Positions 34,415 to 45,600 of a stretch of 64,000 nucleotides of DNA are shown here, piece by piece (position 1 is the first letter of the stretch; each line of letters opens with the position of its first letter). The translations under genes were made by a program, and so were the position numbers. Below the pieces are notes generated by a model that did not search any database, was not told the origin of the DNA, and saw only the letters and a program-made list of their open reading frames with translations. The stretch lies in contig NZ_WWGX01000044.1 of the NCBI RefSeq assembly GCF_009862265.1, positions 1 through 64,000 of the forward strand, in the 5' to 3' direction. The DNA is from Streptomyces sp. SID8352 (GTDB taxonomy: Bacteria; Actinomycetota; Actinomycetes; Streptomycetales; Streptomycetaceae).

Positions 34415-34927
34415 GTGGCCGAGACCACTGCCGAGCAGCCGCTCGAAGAGATCGACATCGACAGCTACACCAGCGAGTCCGAGGTGCCCGTCGAGGGCGA
34501 GTACACCTCCGAGTCCCTCGCCTCCCGTTTCGGCGAGCCGCAGCCGGCCGCCGGCCTGGGCCGCCGCAAGAACGCCATCGCCCGCGTCCGGATCGTCCCG
34601 GGCACCGGCAAGTGGAAGATCAACGGCCGCACCCTTGAGGACTACTTCCCCAACAAGGTGCACCAGCAGGAGGTCAACGAGCCCTTCAAGGTGCTCGAGC
34701 TGGAGGGCCGTTACGACGTCATCGCCCGCATCGCCGGCGGCGGCGTCTCCGGCCAGGCCGGTGCGCTGCGCCTGGGTGTCGCCCGTGCGCTGAACGAGGC
34801 CGACGTCGACAACAACCGCGGCCCGCTCAAGAAGGCCGGCTTCCTGCGCCGCGACGACCGCGCGGTCGAGCGGAAGAAGGCCGGTCTGAAGAAGGCCCGC
34901 AAGGCCCCGCAGTACAGCAAGCGCTAA
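34415..34927 (+). CDS. rpsI: 30S ribosomal protein S9
   Basis: The 170-residue protein has a 40-residue acidic N-terminal extension common in actinobacteria. The S9 core follows (GRRKNAIARVRIVPGTGKW, GGVSGQAGALRLGVARAL) with the C-terminal KAPQYSKR that reaches the P-site tRNA. GTG start with TGAGGAG upstream. Confidence 0.97.
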   Translation: MAETTAEQPLEEIDIDSYTSESEVPVEGEYTSESLASRFGEPQPAAGLGRRKNAIARVRIVPGTGKWKINGRTLEDYFPNKVHQQEVNEPFKVLELEGRYDVIARIAGGGVSGQAGALRLGVARALNEADVDNNRGPLKKAGFLRRDDRAVERKKAGLKKARKAPQYSKR

Positions 34928-34984
34928 GCTTCGCTGCCTGCTCGTGCGTCTCGCGAGCCGGTCCGGCTCGCCCGTACGTACTCC

Positions 34985-35024
34985 GAACGCCCCGGCGGCA
35001 CGCCTATGTGCTGCCGGGGCGTTC
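34985..35024 (+). terminator. Strong terminator after rpsI
   Basis: A 17-base stem (34985-35001 with 35008-35024, one G-U type difference) and a six-base loop. Confidence 0.75.
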
Positions 35025-35186
35025 GTGTATCCCCGCCGTTAGGCGTATAACGACACAAGACGCTCTGATGCTTGTGTGTTCGTATGGCTTGGCAGTGCGC
35101 CTACCGCGCGTCCCGGGCCTCGGGAGTCGACTGGGCGGGCCGCACCGGCAGCCGCTTCCGGAATTGACGTTTCCTCAGGAGGACAA

Positions 35187-36545
35187 GTGGGACGACTCTT
35201 CGGCACGGACGGCGTGCGCGGCGTCGCCAACGCGGATCTGACGGCCGAGCTGGCGCTCGGGCTCTCCGTCGCCGCGGCGCACGTACTGGCCGAGGCGGGC
35301 ACCTTCGCCGGACACCGGCCGACCGCCGTGGTCGGACGCGATCCGCGCGCCTCCGGGGAGTTCCTGGAGGCCGCCGTCGTGGCCGGGCTGGCCAGCGCCG
35401 GCGTGGACGTGCTGCGGGTCGGCGTGCTGCCGACGCCCGCCGTCGCCCACCTCACCGGGGCCCTCGGCGCCGACCTCGGCGTGATGCTCTCCGCGAGCCA
35501 CAACGCGATGCCCGACAACGGGATCAAGTTCTTCGCCCGCGGCGGCCACAAGCTCGCCGACGAGCTGGAGAACCGCATCGAGGCCGTCTACGCCGAGCAC
35601 CGCACCGGTGCCCCCTGGGACCGCCCGACCGGCTCCGGCGTGGGCCGCGTCCGCGAGTACGAGGAGGGGCTCGACCAGTACGTCGCCCACCTCATCGGCG
35701 TCCTGCCCAACCGGCTCGACGGGCTGAAGATCGTCCTGGACGAGGCGCACGGTGCGGCCTCCCGGGTCTCGCCGGAGGCGTTCGCCCGCGCCGGGGCCGA
35801 ACTGGTCACCATCGGCGCCGTGCCGGACGGCCTCAACATCAACGACGGCTGCGGCTCCACCCACCTGGACCTGCTCCGGGCCGCCGTCGTGGAGCACGGC
35901 GCCGACCTCGGCATCGCGCACGACGGCGACGCCGACCGCTGCCTCGCCGTGGACCACACCGGCGCGGAGGTCGACGGCGACCAGATCCTCGCCGTGCTGG
36001 CGCTCGCGCTGCGGGAGCGGTCGGCGCTGCGGGAGGACACCGTTGTCGCCACCGTCATGTCCAACCTGGGCTTCAAGCTGGCCATGGAGCGCGAGGGCAT
36101 CCGGTTCGTGCAGACCGGGGTCGGCGACCGGTACGTGCTGGAGGAGATGAAGGCCAACGGGTACGCCCTCGGCGGCGAGCAGTCCGGGCACGTGATCATC
36201 CTCGACCACGCCACCACCGGGGACGGCACGCTGACCGGGCTGATGCTGGCGGCGCGGATCGCCCAGACCGGGCGGTCGCTGCGGGAGCTGGCGTCGGTGA
36301 TGGAGCGGCTGCCGCAGGTGCTGGTCAACGTGCGCGACGTGGACAAGGCGCGGGTGGGCACGTCGGCGGAGCTGGCCACCGCGGTGTCGGAGGCGGAGCG
36401 GGAGCTGGGGAGCACCGGCCGGGTGCTGCTGCGGCCCTCCGGGACCGAGCCGCTGGTGCGGGTGATGGTGGAGGCGGCGGACCTCGACCAGGCCCGCTCG
36501 GTGGCGGGACGGCTGGCCGACGCGGTCAAGTCCTCCCTGGGCTAG
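35187..36545 (+). CDS. glmM: Phosphoglucosamine mutase
   Basis: The 452-residue enzyme converts glucosamine-6-phosphate to glucosamine-1-phosphate for UDP-GlcNAc and peptidoglycan. The phosphoserine is Ser104 in SASHNAMPDNG. The metal loop is HDGDADRCLAV, and the phosphate-binding loop is RPSGTEPLVRVMVE. The GTG at 35187 has AGGAGG (35177-35182) and gives MGRLFGTDGVRG, the standard start. The stop TAG is directly abutted by a dispersed repeat element. Confidence 0.97.
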   Translation: MGRLFGTDGVRGVANADLTAELALGLSVAAAHVLAEAGTFAGHRPTAVVGRDPRASGEFLEAAVVAGLASAGVDVLRVGVLPTPAVAHLTGALGADLGVMLSASHNAMPDNGIKFFARGGHKLADELENRIEAVYAEHRTGAPWDRPTGSGVGRVREYEEGLDQYVAHLIGVLPNRLDGLKIVLDEAHGAASRVSPEAFARAGAELVTIGAVPDGLNINDGCGSTHLDLLRAAVVEHGADLGIAHDGDADRCLAVDHTGAEVDGDQILAVLALALRERSALREDTVVATVMSNLGFKLAMEREGIRFVQTGVGDRYVLEEMKANGYALGGEQSGHVIILDHATTGDGTLTGLMLAARIAQTGRSLRELASVMERLPQVLVNVRDVDKARVGTSAELATAVSEAERELGSTGRVLLRPSGTEPLVRVMVEAADLDQARSVAGRLADAVKSSLG

Positions 36546-36696
36546 GGTCTCCCGTCTGGATCAGGCCGGGCTCGCGGGCCCCGGCGCCGCACCTCGCCGC
36601 GTTGTCGTCGGTCGCCGGGGCTCCGTCCTGACTCCTTCCTCCGCCCTGCGATGCACGGCGCCGGACCCCGCTCCCTGATCCGGCCCGATCCAAACG
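36545..36696. repeat. Long copy of the dispersed hairpin element
   Basis: This 152-base element has imperfect terminal inverted repeats: CGTCTGGATCAGGCCGG at the left and the complement of CCGGCCCGATCCAAACG at the right. Its ends match the short copy at 3105-3165, which lacks the middle 100 or so bases. It fills the gap between two convergent genes and abuts the TAG of glmM. Confidence 0.7.
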
Positions 36697-36698
36697 CG

Positions 36699-37646
36699 TT
36701 ACGGCGTTCCGGGCTTCGTCAGGCGCTTGCGCTGGGTGGACCAGAGGGACTTCTGGGCCAGCAGGGTCACCGTCCCGGCGACCGTGATGCCGGTCAGGTT
36801 CACCAGGAGCTGCTCGGCGGAGCCCACCGTCTGGGTGAGGTCGCCGAAGCTCAGGGCCACCGCCGTGTTCGCCGCCGCCGGGACCGTGGTGACCGAGATG
36901 GCGACGCCCACCAGGGCGCCGGACTTGGCCGAGGTCAGCGACAGGGTGCCCGCGATGCCGGCCATGACCGCCACCGCGAACGAGAGGGCGTCGGGGGAGT
37001 AGACGAAGCCGGTGTTGGGCCGGGGACCCTCCAGCCGTTCCGCACTGAACAGTCCCAGCGCGGTCATGCCCCAGCTCAGCACCACCGTCGCCGCCATCGC
37101 CACCGCGAAGCCCACCAGCAGGGCGAGCAGCGACCGCGCCGCCAGCCGCGGCGCCCGCTGCACCACGGCGGTGGAGATCCCGGCCAGCGGTCCGAAGTCC
37201 GGGCCCACCGCCATCGCGCCCACGATCAGGACCGCGTTGTCGAGGACCACCCCGCAGGCCGCGATCATCGTGGCGAGCACCATGAAGGCGACATAGGTGA
37301 TCGACAGCGAGGACTCCTCGTTCGTCGCCTCCTCCAGCTGCTCCCACAGCACCGCGTCCGCGGGCGACCCCGGCGCCTCCCGCTCGGCCCGGTCGGCGTG
37401 GTCGGACAGCGACATCCCGATCGACTCGGCGGTGATCGCGCCGTCCCGCTGGATGCCCAGCCGCCGCAGCCGGCGCACCAGTTCGTCCGCCGACTCGCGG
37501 GCCACGTCGCACAGCACGACGTCGCCCTCCGGTTCGCGGGCGGCACCCGGCAGGACGACGAGATGGGTGGTGCCGACCGTCTCCCGGACGAGCCGGACGG
37601 CGTCGTCGGTCCGGTCGGCCGGGACGATCAGGCGCAGATGCAGCAT
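36699..37646 (-). CDS. DUF389 family membrane protein
   Basis: The 315-residue protein starts with a 120-residue soluble domain (MLHLRLIVPADRTDDAVRLV...) and continues with about six helices. Typical DUF389 features are ITYVAFMVLATMIAACGVVLDNAVLIVGAMAVGPDFGPL and the hydrophobic repeats that follow. The family's transport role is not established. The gene is followed by coaA on the same strand upstream, 30 bases away. Confidence 0.85.
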   Translation of the reverse strand: MLHLRLIVPADRTDDAVRLVRETVGTTHLVVLPGAAREPEGDVVLCDVARESADELVRRLRRLGIQRDGAITAESIGMSLSDHADRAEREAPGSPADAVLWEQLEEATNEESSLSITYVAFMVLATMIAACGVVLDNAVLIVGAMAVGPDFGPLAGISTAVVQRAPRLAARSLLALLVGFAVAMAATVVLSWGMTALGLFSAERLEGPRPNTGFVYSPDALSFAVAVMAGIAGTLSLTSAKSGALVGVAISVTTVPAAANTAVALSFGDLTQTVGSAEQLLVNLTGITVAGTVTLLAQKSLWSTQRKRLTKPGTP

Positions 37647-37676
37647 CCGGCATTTCTACCGGCCGCGGCCCCTCCG

Positions 37677-38666
37677 TCACAGCTTGCGCAGGCTGAGCCG
37701 CCGCACCTTGTGGTCGGGTCCCTTGCGCACCACCAGGGTGGCCCGCCCCCGGGTGGGCGCCACGTTCTCCACCAGGTTGACCCGGTTGATGGTGCGCCAG
37801 GTGGTGCGGGCGTAGTCGAGGGCCTCCTCCTCGGACACCTGCGTGTACCGGCGGAAGTATGAGGAGGGGTCCTGGAAGGCGGTCGCGCGCAGCTTGCGGA
37901 AGCGGCTGAGGTACCACTGCTCGATGTCCTCGGTGCGCGCGTCGACGTAGACGCTGAAGTCGAAGTAGTCCGCGAGCCCGACCCGGGTGCGGCCGTCGCC
38001 GCCGGGCAGTGCGGGCTGGAGGACGTTCAGCCCCTCGACGATCAGGATGTCGGGGCGGCGGACCACGAGCTTCTCGTCCGGGACGATGTCGTAGATGAGG
38101 TGGGAGTAGACGGGCGCGGTGACCTCGTCCTTGCCCGCCTTGATGTCGGCGACGAAGCGGGTCAGCGCCCGGCGGTCGTAGGACTCGGGGAAACCCTTCC
38201 GCGACATCAGCCCCCGGGCCTGCAGTTCCCTGGTCGGCAGCAGGAAGCCGTCCGTGGTGACCAGTTCTACGCGCGGGTGCTCGGGCCAGCGGGACAGGAG
38301 TGCCTGGAGCAGCCGGGCGACGGTGGACTTGCCGACGGCGACCGAGCCGGCCACCCCGATGACGAAGGGGGTCCCGGACTGGGAGCCCTGCTCGCCGAGG
38401 AAGGTGTTCAGGGCCCCGCGCAGGCCGTCGGTGGCGCCGACGTAGAGGTTGAGCAGCCGCGACAGCGGGAGGTAGATGTCCCGCACCTCGTCGAGGTCGA
38501 TGACGTCGCCGAGGCCGCGCAGCCGTTCGACCTCCTCGGCGGTGAGCGGCAGCGGCGTCTTGTCGCGCAGCGCGCTCCACTCGGCTCGGGTGAGGTCGAC
38601 GTAGGGAGTCGCCTCCGGCCGCTGCCGGTGGGCGCTCCGGGGTATCGAGGAGACCGGAGAGATCAC
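37677..38666 (-). CDS. coaA: Pantothenate kinase type I
   Basis: The 329-residue enzyme phosphorylates pantothenate, the first committed step of coenzyme A synthesis. The P-loop GVAGSVAVGKST lies at residues 104-115; TTDGFL, SRKGFPESYD and VEGLNVLQ are family motifs. The N terminus before YVDLTRAEWSALRD is variable. The GTG at 38666 was chosen by frame and length; no strong ribosome binding site is visible. It may share a divergent promoter region with the lipoprotein gene at 39038. Confidence 0.95.
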   Translation of the reverse strand: MISPVSSIPRSAHRQRPEATPYVDLTRAEWSALRDKTPLPLTAEEVERLRGLGDVIDLDEVRDIYLPLSRLLNLYVGATDGLRGALNTFLGEQGSQSGTPFVIGVAGSVAVGKSTVARLLQALLSRWPEHPRVELVTTDGFLLPTRELQARGLMSRKGFPESYDRRALTRFVADIKAGKDEVTAPVYSHLIYDIVPDEKLVVRRPDILIVEGLNVLQPALPGGDGRTRVGLADYFDFSVYVDARTEDIEQWYLSRFRKLRATAFQDPSSYFRRYTQVSEEEALDYARTTWRTINRVNLVENVAPTRGRATLVVRKGPDHKVRRLSLRKL

Positions 38667-39037
38667 AGTCCATTGTTAACGGAGTTTGAACGGGGCGACA
38701 GGTGGGCTGTGTCACGCCGGACGGGGCGGAGGGGCCGGGCGGCGCGGAAGGGGACACGGGGGCGGGCGCGGGACGTGCGGTGATGTGGCGGGACGTGTCG
38801 GGACACCGGTGGATCCGGCGCGGCGCGGTCGTGGGGTTGGGCGCGGAGAGGGGCGCGGGAGGCGTCCGGACGCGCGGGGCGGGGGGACAGGTCGGTCACG
38901 CCGGACAACGCCGGACACGCCGGTCACGGTCGCGTTCCGGCTGCCGGACCGGGTGGCGGAATCCGCGCCACCGGTGCGTAAAGTGCCCGCAGACTTCCCG
39001 GAGTTCACCGGGCCCCGGCTACGAAAGAGTCCCCGCC

Positions 39038-39859
39038 GTGACCACGACCGCCGTCCGCCGTACCGCCCTCGCGGCGTCCGCCGCCGCCCTGGCCCTCCTC
39101 GTCACCGCCTGCGGCGGCTCGTCGGACGACGGCGAGGGGGACGACAGGGCGAGCACCGCCCCCAGCCCCACCCCCTCCGCGAGCGCCAGCGCCACCGGCA
39201 GCGCCACCCCGTCCCCGGAGAACCAGCGGACGCACTCCAGCGCCGAACTGGACATGCGCGCGCTGACCCAGTCCGACCTCGACGGCATCACGGTCACCGA
39301 GGTCGTCAAGGTCGACGACGCCACGCGCGACGAGGTGACGGCGGAGGACGCCGCCTGTCTGCCGCTCGCCCTGGCGCAGAGCGGCGTCGCCCAGGCCGAC
39401 CCGGCCGCGGCGGTCAAGCGGTCCTGGGCCTCGGCGCCGAAGGAGCCCTCCGGGAAGGAGCAGGGGAGCGACCCCACGGAGCGCATGTACGGCATGTCCA
39501 AGGGGCTGCTGACGCTCTCGTCCTACCAGGGCGACGGTGCCACGAAGGCCGTCGACGCCCTGCGGAAGTCCTTCGAGGCGTGCAAGGACGGCTTCGTCTT
39601 CACCGCCAAGGGGCAGCGCACCAGGATCGACAAGGTGGTCCCCGGCGACGTGGCGCCCGCCGGTGCCGACGAGACGGTCGCCCTCACCCTGACGCTGGAC
39701 CCCGAGAAGGGCTCCAGCTTCCCGGTCAAGGTCATCGTCACCCGCAAGGGCTCCACCCTCGCCGCCTTCGCCGAGCTCAACCTGGGCGCCGCCGCCACCG
39801 GCAAGGACTTCCCCTTCCCCGAGGACGTCGCCGGGGCCCAGGTCACCAAGCTGGGCTGA
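39038..39859 (+). CDS. Secreted lipoprotein of unknown function
   Basis: The 273-residue protein begins (GTG) MTTTAVRRTALAASAAALAL and has the lipobox LVTACGG. It is followed by a Ser/Thr/Pro/Ala-rich linker and a globular domain of about 200 residues. Two Cys in the mature domain (DAACLPLALAQ, FEACKDGFVF) may form a disulphide. The overall design resembles mycobacterial LpqT/LppX-like or PknH-sensor-like lipoproteins only in a general way, so I assign no function. Confidence 0.7.
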   Translation: MTTTAVRRTALAASAAALALLVTACGGSSDDGEGDDRASTAPSPTPSASASATGSATPSPENQRTHSSAELDMRALTQSDLDGITVTEVVKVDDATRDEVTAEDAACLPLALAQSGVAQADPAAAVKRSWASAPKEPSGKEQGSDPTERMYGMSKGLLTLSSYQGDGATKAVDALRKSFEACKDGFVFTAKGQRTRIDKVVPGDVAPAGADETVALTLTLDPEKGSSFPVKVIVTRKGSTLAAFAELNLGAAATGKDFPFPEDVAGAQVTKLG

Positions 39860-40102
39860 CCGGGGACCCGCCGGGGCCGCCGGTGACCCGCCGGGCCGTG
39901 CGGTCCCCGGCGGGAACGTCCGGTCCCGGGCACGACGGGACCGCTCCGAGGTGGGATCAAGGCCGCTCCGGGGCCGGTTCGAGGCCGCTCCGGGCCGGGT
40001 TCGCGGGTGACTCCGGGGCCGGGGGCCGACCCGCGCCCTCCGGTGTCCGACGCCGCGCGCTGATCCACCGGGGATCACCGGCCAGCCCTTAGGCTGCCTT
40101 TT

Positions 40103-41950
<1,848 letters not shown>

Positions 41951-42127
41951 GGCCGGTGCCGGCGGAGCGGGGCCCGGTCGGCCGCGCTCCGGGCGGCCGG
42001 GGCCGTCGTGGCCGTCGGCGTCGCGGGGCCGTCGTGACCGCCGGGGCCGTCGCGGTCGCCGTGGGCTCCGCGGGTGGCCGCGGGCGGTGCCGGGGCGGGG
42101 CCGGGCCGTCGCCGTAGGGTGTGCGGC

Positions 42128-42499
42128 ATGAGCATCATCGGGGTCGGGATCGACGTGGCCGAGATCGAACGGTTCGGGGCGTCGCTGACCCGCACCCCGG
42201 CCCTGGCGCGGCGCCTGTTCCTGCCCGGCGAACTGCTGCTGCCCAGCGGGGAGCGGCGCGGCGTCGCCTCCCTCGCGGCGCGGTTCGCGGCGAAGGAGGC
42301 GCTGGCCAAGGCGCTGGGCGCGCCCGGCGGGCTGCTGTGGACGGACGCCGAGGTGTACGTGGGGGAGGCGGGACGCCCGCTGCTCCGGGTGAGCGGCACG
42401 GTGGCCGCGCGGGCGGCTGAACTGGGCGTGGCCTCCTGGCACGTGTCGCTGAGCCACGACGCCGGGGTGGCGTCGGCGGTGGTGATCGCGGAGGGATAG
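42128..42499 (+). CDS. acpS: Holo-acyl-carrier-protein synthase
   Basis: The 123-residue enzyme transfers 4'-phosphopantetheine to acyl carrier proteins. The Mg-binding Asp is in MSIIGVGIDVAEIERF and the Glu in RFAAKEALAKALG; WHVSLSHD lies near the C terminus. Start ATG 42128 gives the standard N terminus. Confidence 0.95.
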   Translation: MSIIGVGIDVAEIERFGASLTRTPALARRLFLPGELLLPSGERRGVASLAARFAAKEALAKALGAPGGLLWTDAEVYVGEAGRPLLRVSGTVAARAAELGVASWHVSLSHDAGVASAVVIAEG

Positions 42500-42738
42500 G
42501 CCCCGGGCCGGGCCCGCGGCCGCTCCAGGGCGGCGGCGGGGCCGCGCCGCGAGGGGACCTCTCCCGGGGGCCGGGGGAGGGCTGCGCCCTGGGGCGCCGG
42601 GGGAAGGCTGCCCAGGGGAGCCGCAGGGGGCTGCGCCCAGGGGAGCCGGAGGAGGGCGGCCCCGGGGGATCCCCGCCCGGGTGGGGGCGCCCCCGGAGGT
42701 GGGACGCCCCGGGGACTCACCGCCCGGCCGACGCGGCG
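42500..42738. other. GC-rich intergenic segment with short degenerate repeats
   Basis: Between acpS and the convergent nnr gene, G-rich blocks alternate with GCTGC(G)CCCAGGGGAGCCG-like units near 42570-42660. No gene is evident; it may serve as a terminator region. Confidence 0.4.
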
Positions 42739-44175
42739 TCAGAGCGCGCGGATGCAGCGCCAGGCGTCCGGCAGGTGGTCCGCCACCTCGTGGGCGGTCG
42801 CCGGGGCCGACCGGGACGCCAGGCGCCCCGACAGCCCGTGGAGGTAGGCCGCGGCCGCGCCCGCGTCCGGGGCCGGCAGCCCGGCCGCCAGGAGCGAACC
42901 GGCCAGGCCCGACAGCACGTCGCCGCTGCCCGCCGTGGCCAGCCACGGCGTTCCCGTGGCGTTCGCCCGCACCGGCCCTCCGTCCGCCGCCGCGACCAGC
43001 GTGGTGGAGCCCTTCAGCAGCACCGCCGCCCCGTAGCGCGCCGAGAGTTCCCGCACCGCCGCCAGCCGGGCGGCCTCCACCTCCTCGCGGCCCACGCCCA
43101 GCAGGGCCGCCGCCTCCCCGGCGTGCGGGGTCATCAGCGTCGGCGCCGTACGGGCCCGCACCGCCCCGGCGTCGGCCAGCCGCAGCCCGTCCGCGTCGAT
43201 CAGCAGCGGCACCTCCGCCGCCACCGCCTCGGCCACCGGCGCGGCGTCGTCGCCGATCCCGGGGCCGACGACCCACGCCTGCACCCGCCCCGCCCCCTTC
43301 GGCCCCCCGGCCGACACCAGCGCCTCGGGGAACCGGGCGATCACCGCGTCCCCGGCCGGGCCCGCGTACCGCACCGCCCCGGCCCCGCCCCGCAGCGCGC
43401 CCGCCACGGCGAGCACGGCCGCGCCCGGATACCGCGCCGACCCGGCGGCGACGCCCACCACCCCGCGCCGGTACTTGTCGCTCTCCGCGCCCGGCACCGG
43501 CAGCAGCGCCGCCACGTCCGCGTGCTGGAAGGCCTCCAGCACCGCCCCCCTGCCGGGCAGCGCCAGCCCGATCTCCACCAGCCGCACCGACCCGGCGTAC
43601 TCCCGGGCGGGGTCGACCAGCAGCGCGGGCTTGTGGGTGCCGAAGGTCACCGTCAGATCGGCCCGCACCGCCGCGCCGCGCACCTCGCCGGTGTCGGCGT
43701 CGACCCCGCTCGGCAGGTCCACGGCGACCACGGCCGCCCGGGACCGCTCCGCCGCCGCGGCCAGCGGCACCGCCCCCGGCCGCAGCCCGCCCCGCCCGCC
43801 GATGCCCGTGATGCCGTCCACGACGAGGTCGGCCCGGCCGATCAGCTCCTCCCCGGCACCGTCCGGCGCGATCCGCCCCCCGGCCCGGCGCAGCGCCGCC
43901 AGGCCCCCGGGATGCGCCCTGCCGGGGGTGAGCAGCACCGCCGCGACCCCCGCCCCCCGACCGGCGAGCCGCGCCCCGGCGTACAGGGCGTCACCCCCGT
44001 TGTCGCCGCTGCCGACCAGCAGCACCACCCGGCTGCCGTAGACCCGGCCGAGCAACTGGGCACAGGCCGCGGCGAGTCCGGCGGCGGCGCGCTGCATCAG
44101 CGCCCCTTCCGGCAACCGCGCCATCAGTTCCCGCTCGGCGTTCCTGACCGTCTCCACGCTGTACGCACTCCGCAT
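42739..44175 (-). CDS. nnr: Bifunctional NAD(P)H-hydrate repair enzyme
   Basis: The 478-residue fusion has an N-terminal YjeF_N epimerase domain (GSGDNGGDALYAGARLAGRG; AVDLPSGVDADTG) and a C-terminal ADP-dependent dehydratase of the ribokinase-like fold (MTPHAGEAAALLG; TAGSGDVLSGLAG with the catalytic Asp). It repairs hydrated NADH and NADPH. The ATG at 44175 gives MRSAYSVETVRNAE, the usual start. It is divergent from alr, with 154 bases between. Confidence 0.95.
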   Translation of the reverse strand: MRSAYSVETVRNAERELMARLPEGALMQRAAAGLAAACAQLLGRVYGSRVVLLVGSGDNGGDALYAGARLAGRGAGVAAVLLTPGRAHPGGLAALRRAGGRIAPDGAGEELIGRADLVVDGITGIGGRGGLRPGAVPLAAAAERSRAAVVAVDLPSGVDADTGEVRGAAVRADLTVTFGTHKPALLVDPAREYAGSVRLVEIGLALPGRGAVLEAFQHADVAALLPVPGAESDKYRRGVVGVAAGSARYPGAAVLAVAGALRGGAGAVRYAGPAGDAVIARFPEALVSAGGPKGAGRVQAWVVGPGIGDDAAPVAEAVAAEVPLLIDADGLRLADAGAVRARTAPTLMTPHAGEAAALLGVGREEVEAARLAAVRELSARYGAAVLLKGSTTLVAAADGGPVRANATGTPWLATAGSGDVLSGLAGSLLAAGLPAPDAGAAAAYLHGLSGRLASRSAPATAHEVADHLPDAWRCIRAL

Positions 44176-44329
44176 GCCCCCAGTGTTCCCCGCCCGGCGC
44201 CGCACCCTCCGGCGCACCCGCCCCACGCGTCCCCACGGACCCGTTCCGGCGCGCCGTCCGGGCCGCCCCGGGCCCCGCCCGGCCCTCCGACCGGTGGGCA
44301 TCCTGCCTGCTCTGAGAGACTGTGCGGTG

Positions 44330-45511
44330 ATGAGTGAGAGTGTGGTACGGCCGGAAACGGGCCCGAGGGCCCGGGCCGAGATCGATCTGGACGCCCTGCG
44401 GGACAATGTGCGCACCCTGCGCGAACGGGCACCCGGCGCGGCCCTGATGGCCGTCGTCAAGGCCGACGCCTACGGCCACGGAGCCGTCCCGTGCGCCCGC
44501 GCGGCCGTCGAGGCGGGGGCGGGCTGGCTGGGCACCGCCACCCCGCAGGAGGCGCTCGCGCTGCGCGCCGAGCCCGCGCTCGCCGGAGTGCGGATCATGT
44601 GCTGGCTGTGGACCCCCGGCGGGCCCTGGCGGGAAGCGGTCGAGGCGGGCATCGACGTCTCCGTCAGCGGGATGTGGGCCCTGGAGGAGGTCACCGCGGC
44701 GGCCCGCCGCGCCGGGCGCCCCGCCCTGATCCAGCTCAAGGCCGACACCGGCCTCGGCCGCAACGGCTGCCAGCCGGGCCCGGAGTGGGCCGCGCTGGTC
44801 GCCGCCGCGCTCGCCGCCGAGCGCGCGGGCCTGGCGCGCGTCACCGGGCTCTGGTCCCACTTCGCCTGCGCCGACGAGCCGGGACACCCCTCCATCGCCG
44901 CCCAGCTCACCCGCTTCCGGGAGATGACCGGATACGCCGAGGGGGAGGGGGTGCGCCCGGAGGTGCGGCACATCGCCAACTCGCCGGCCACGCTCACCCT
45001 GCCCGAGACCCACTTCGACCTGGTCCGGCCCGGCATCGCGATGTACGGGCTGTCGCCCAGCCCGGAGGTCGGCACCTCCGCCGACTTCGGGCTGCGCCCG
45101 GTGATGACGCTGTCCGCCCCGCTGGCCCTGGTCAAGCGGGTGCCCGCGGGCCACGGCGTGAGCTACGGGCACCACTACACCACCCCCGGCGAGACCACCC
45201 TCGGCCTCGTCGCCCTCGGCTACGCGGACGGCGTCCCCCGGCATGCCTCCGGGACCGGCCCGGTCCTGGTCGAGGGCAAGTGGCGGACCGTCGCGGGGCG
45301 GGTGGCGATGGACCAGTTCGTCGTCGACCTCGGCGGCGACCTGCCCGACCCCGGCACCGAGGCGGTGCTGTTCGGGCCGGGCGACCGGGGCGAGCCCACA
45401 GCCGAGGACTGGGCGCAGGCGGCGGGCACGATCGCGTACGAGATCGTCACCCGGATCGGTCCGCGCGTCCCCCGGGTCCTCGTGGACCGGCGGAGCACCG
45501 TGCGCGGGTGA
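44330..45511 (+). CDS. alr: Alanine racemase
   Basis: The 393-residue PLP enzyme interconverts L- and D-alanine for peptidoglycan. The PLP lysine is Lys44 in AVVKADAYGHG, and the second catalytic base is a Tyr in GHGVSYGHHY. The C-terminal beta domain includes VAGRVAMDQFVVDL. The ATG at 44330 gives MSESVVRPETGPRARAEIDL; a GTG one codon earlier is possible. Confidence 0.97.
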   Translation: MSESVVRPETGPRARAEIDLDALRDNVRTLRERAPGAALMAVVKADAYGHGAVPCARAAVEAGAGWLGTATPQEALALRAEPALAGVRIMCWLWTPGGPWREAVEAGIDVSVSGMWALEEVTAAARRAGRPALIQLKADTGLGRNGCQPGPEWAALVAAALAAERAGLARVTGLWSHFACADEPGHPSIAAQLTRFREMTGYAEGEGVRPEVRHIANSPATLTLPETHFDLVRPGIAMYGLSPSPEVGTSADFGLRPVMTLSAPLALVKRVPAGHGVSYGHHYTTPGETTLGLVALGYADGVPRHASGTGPVLVEGKWRTVAGRVAMDQFVVDLGGDLPDPGTEAVLFGPGDRGEPTAEDWAQAAGTIAYEIVTRIGPRVPRVLVDRRSTVRG

Positions 45512-45600
45512 CCCCGTCCCGTGCATGATGCACCCGTCCGGGTGATGCCGGACGGAGACGAGAGCGACCGGCGCGGCGCCCCGGCGAGGAGGAGCGGTAC

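Noticed and set aside
39860..40102. glmS ribozyme or riboswitch
   Set aside because: The 243-base gap shows only simple GC-rich repeats; no known glmS ribozyme core was recognised, and that element is typical of Firmicutes.
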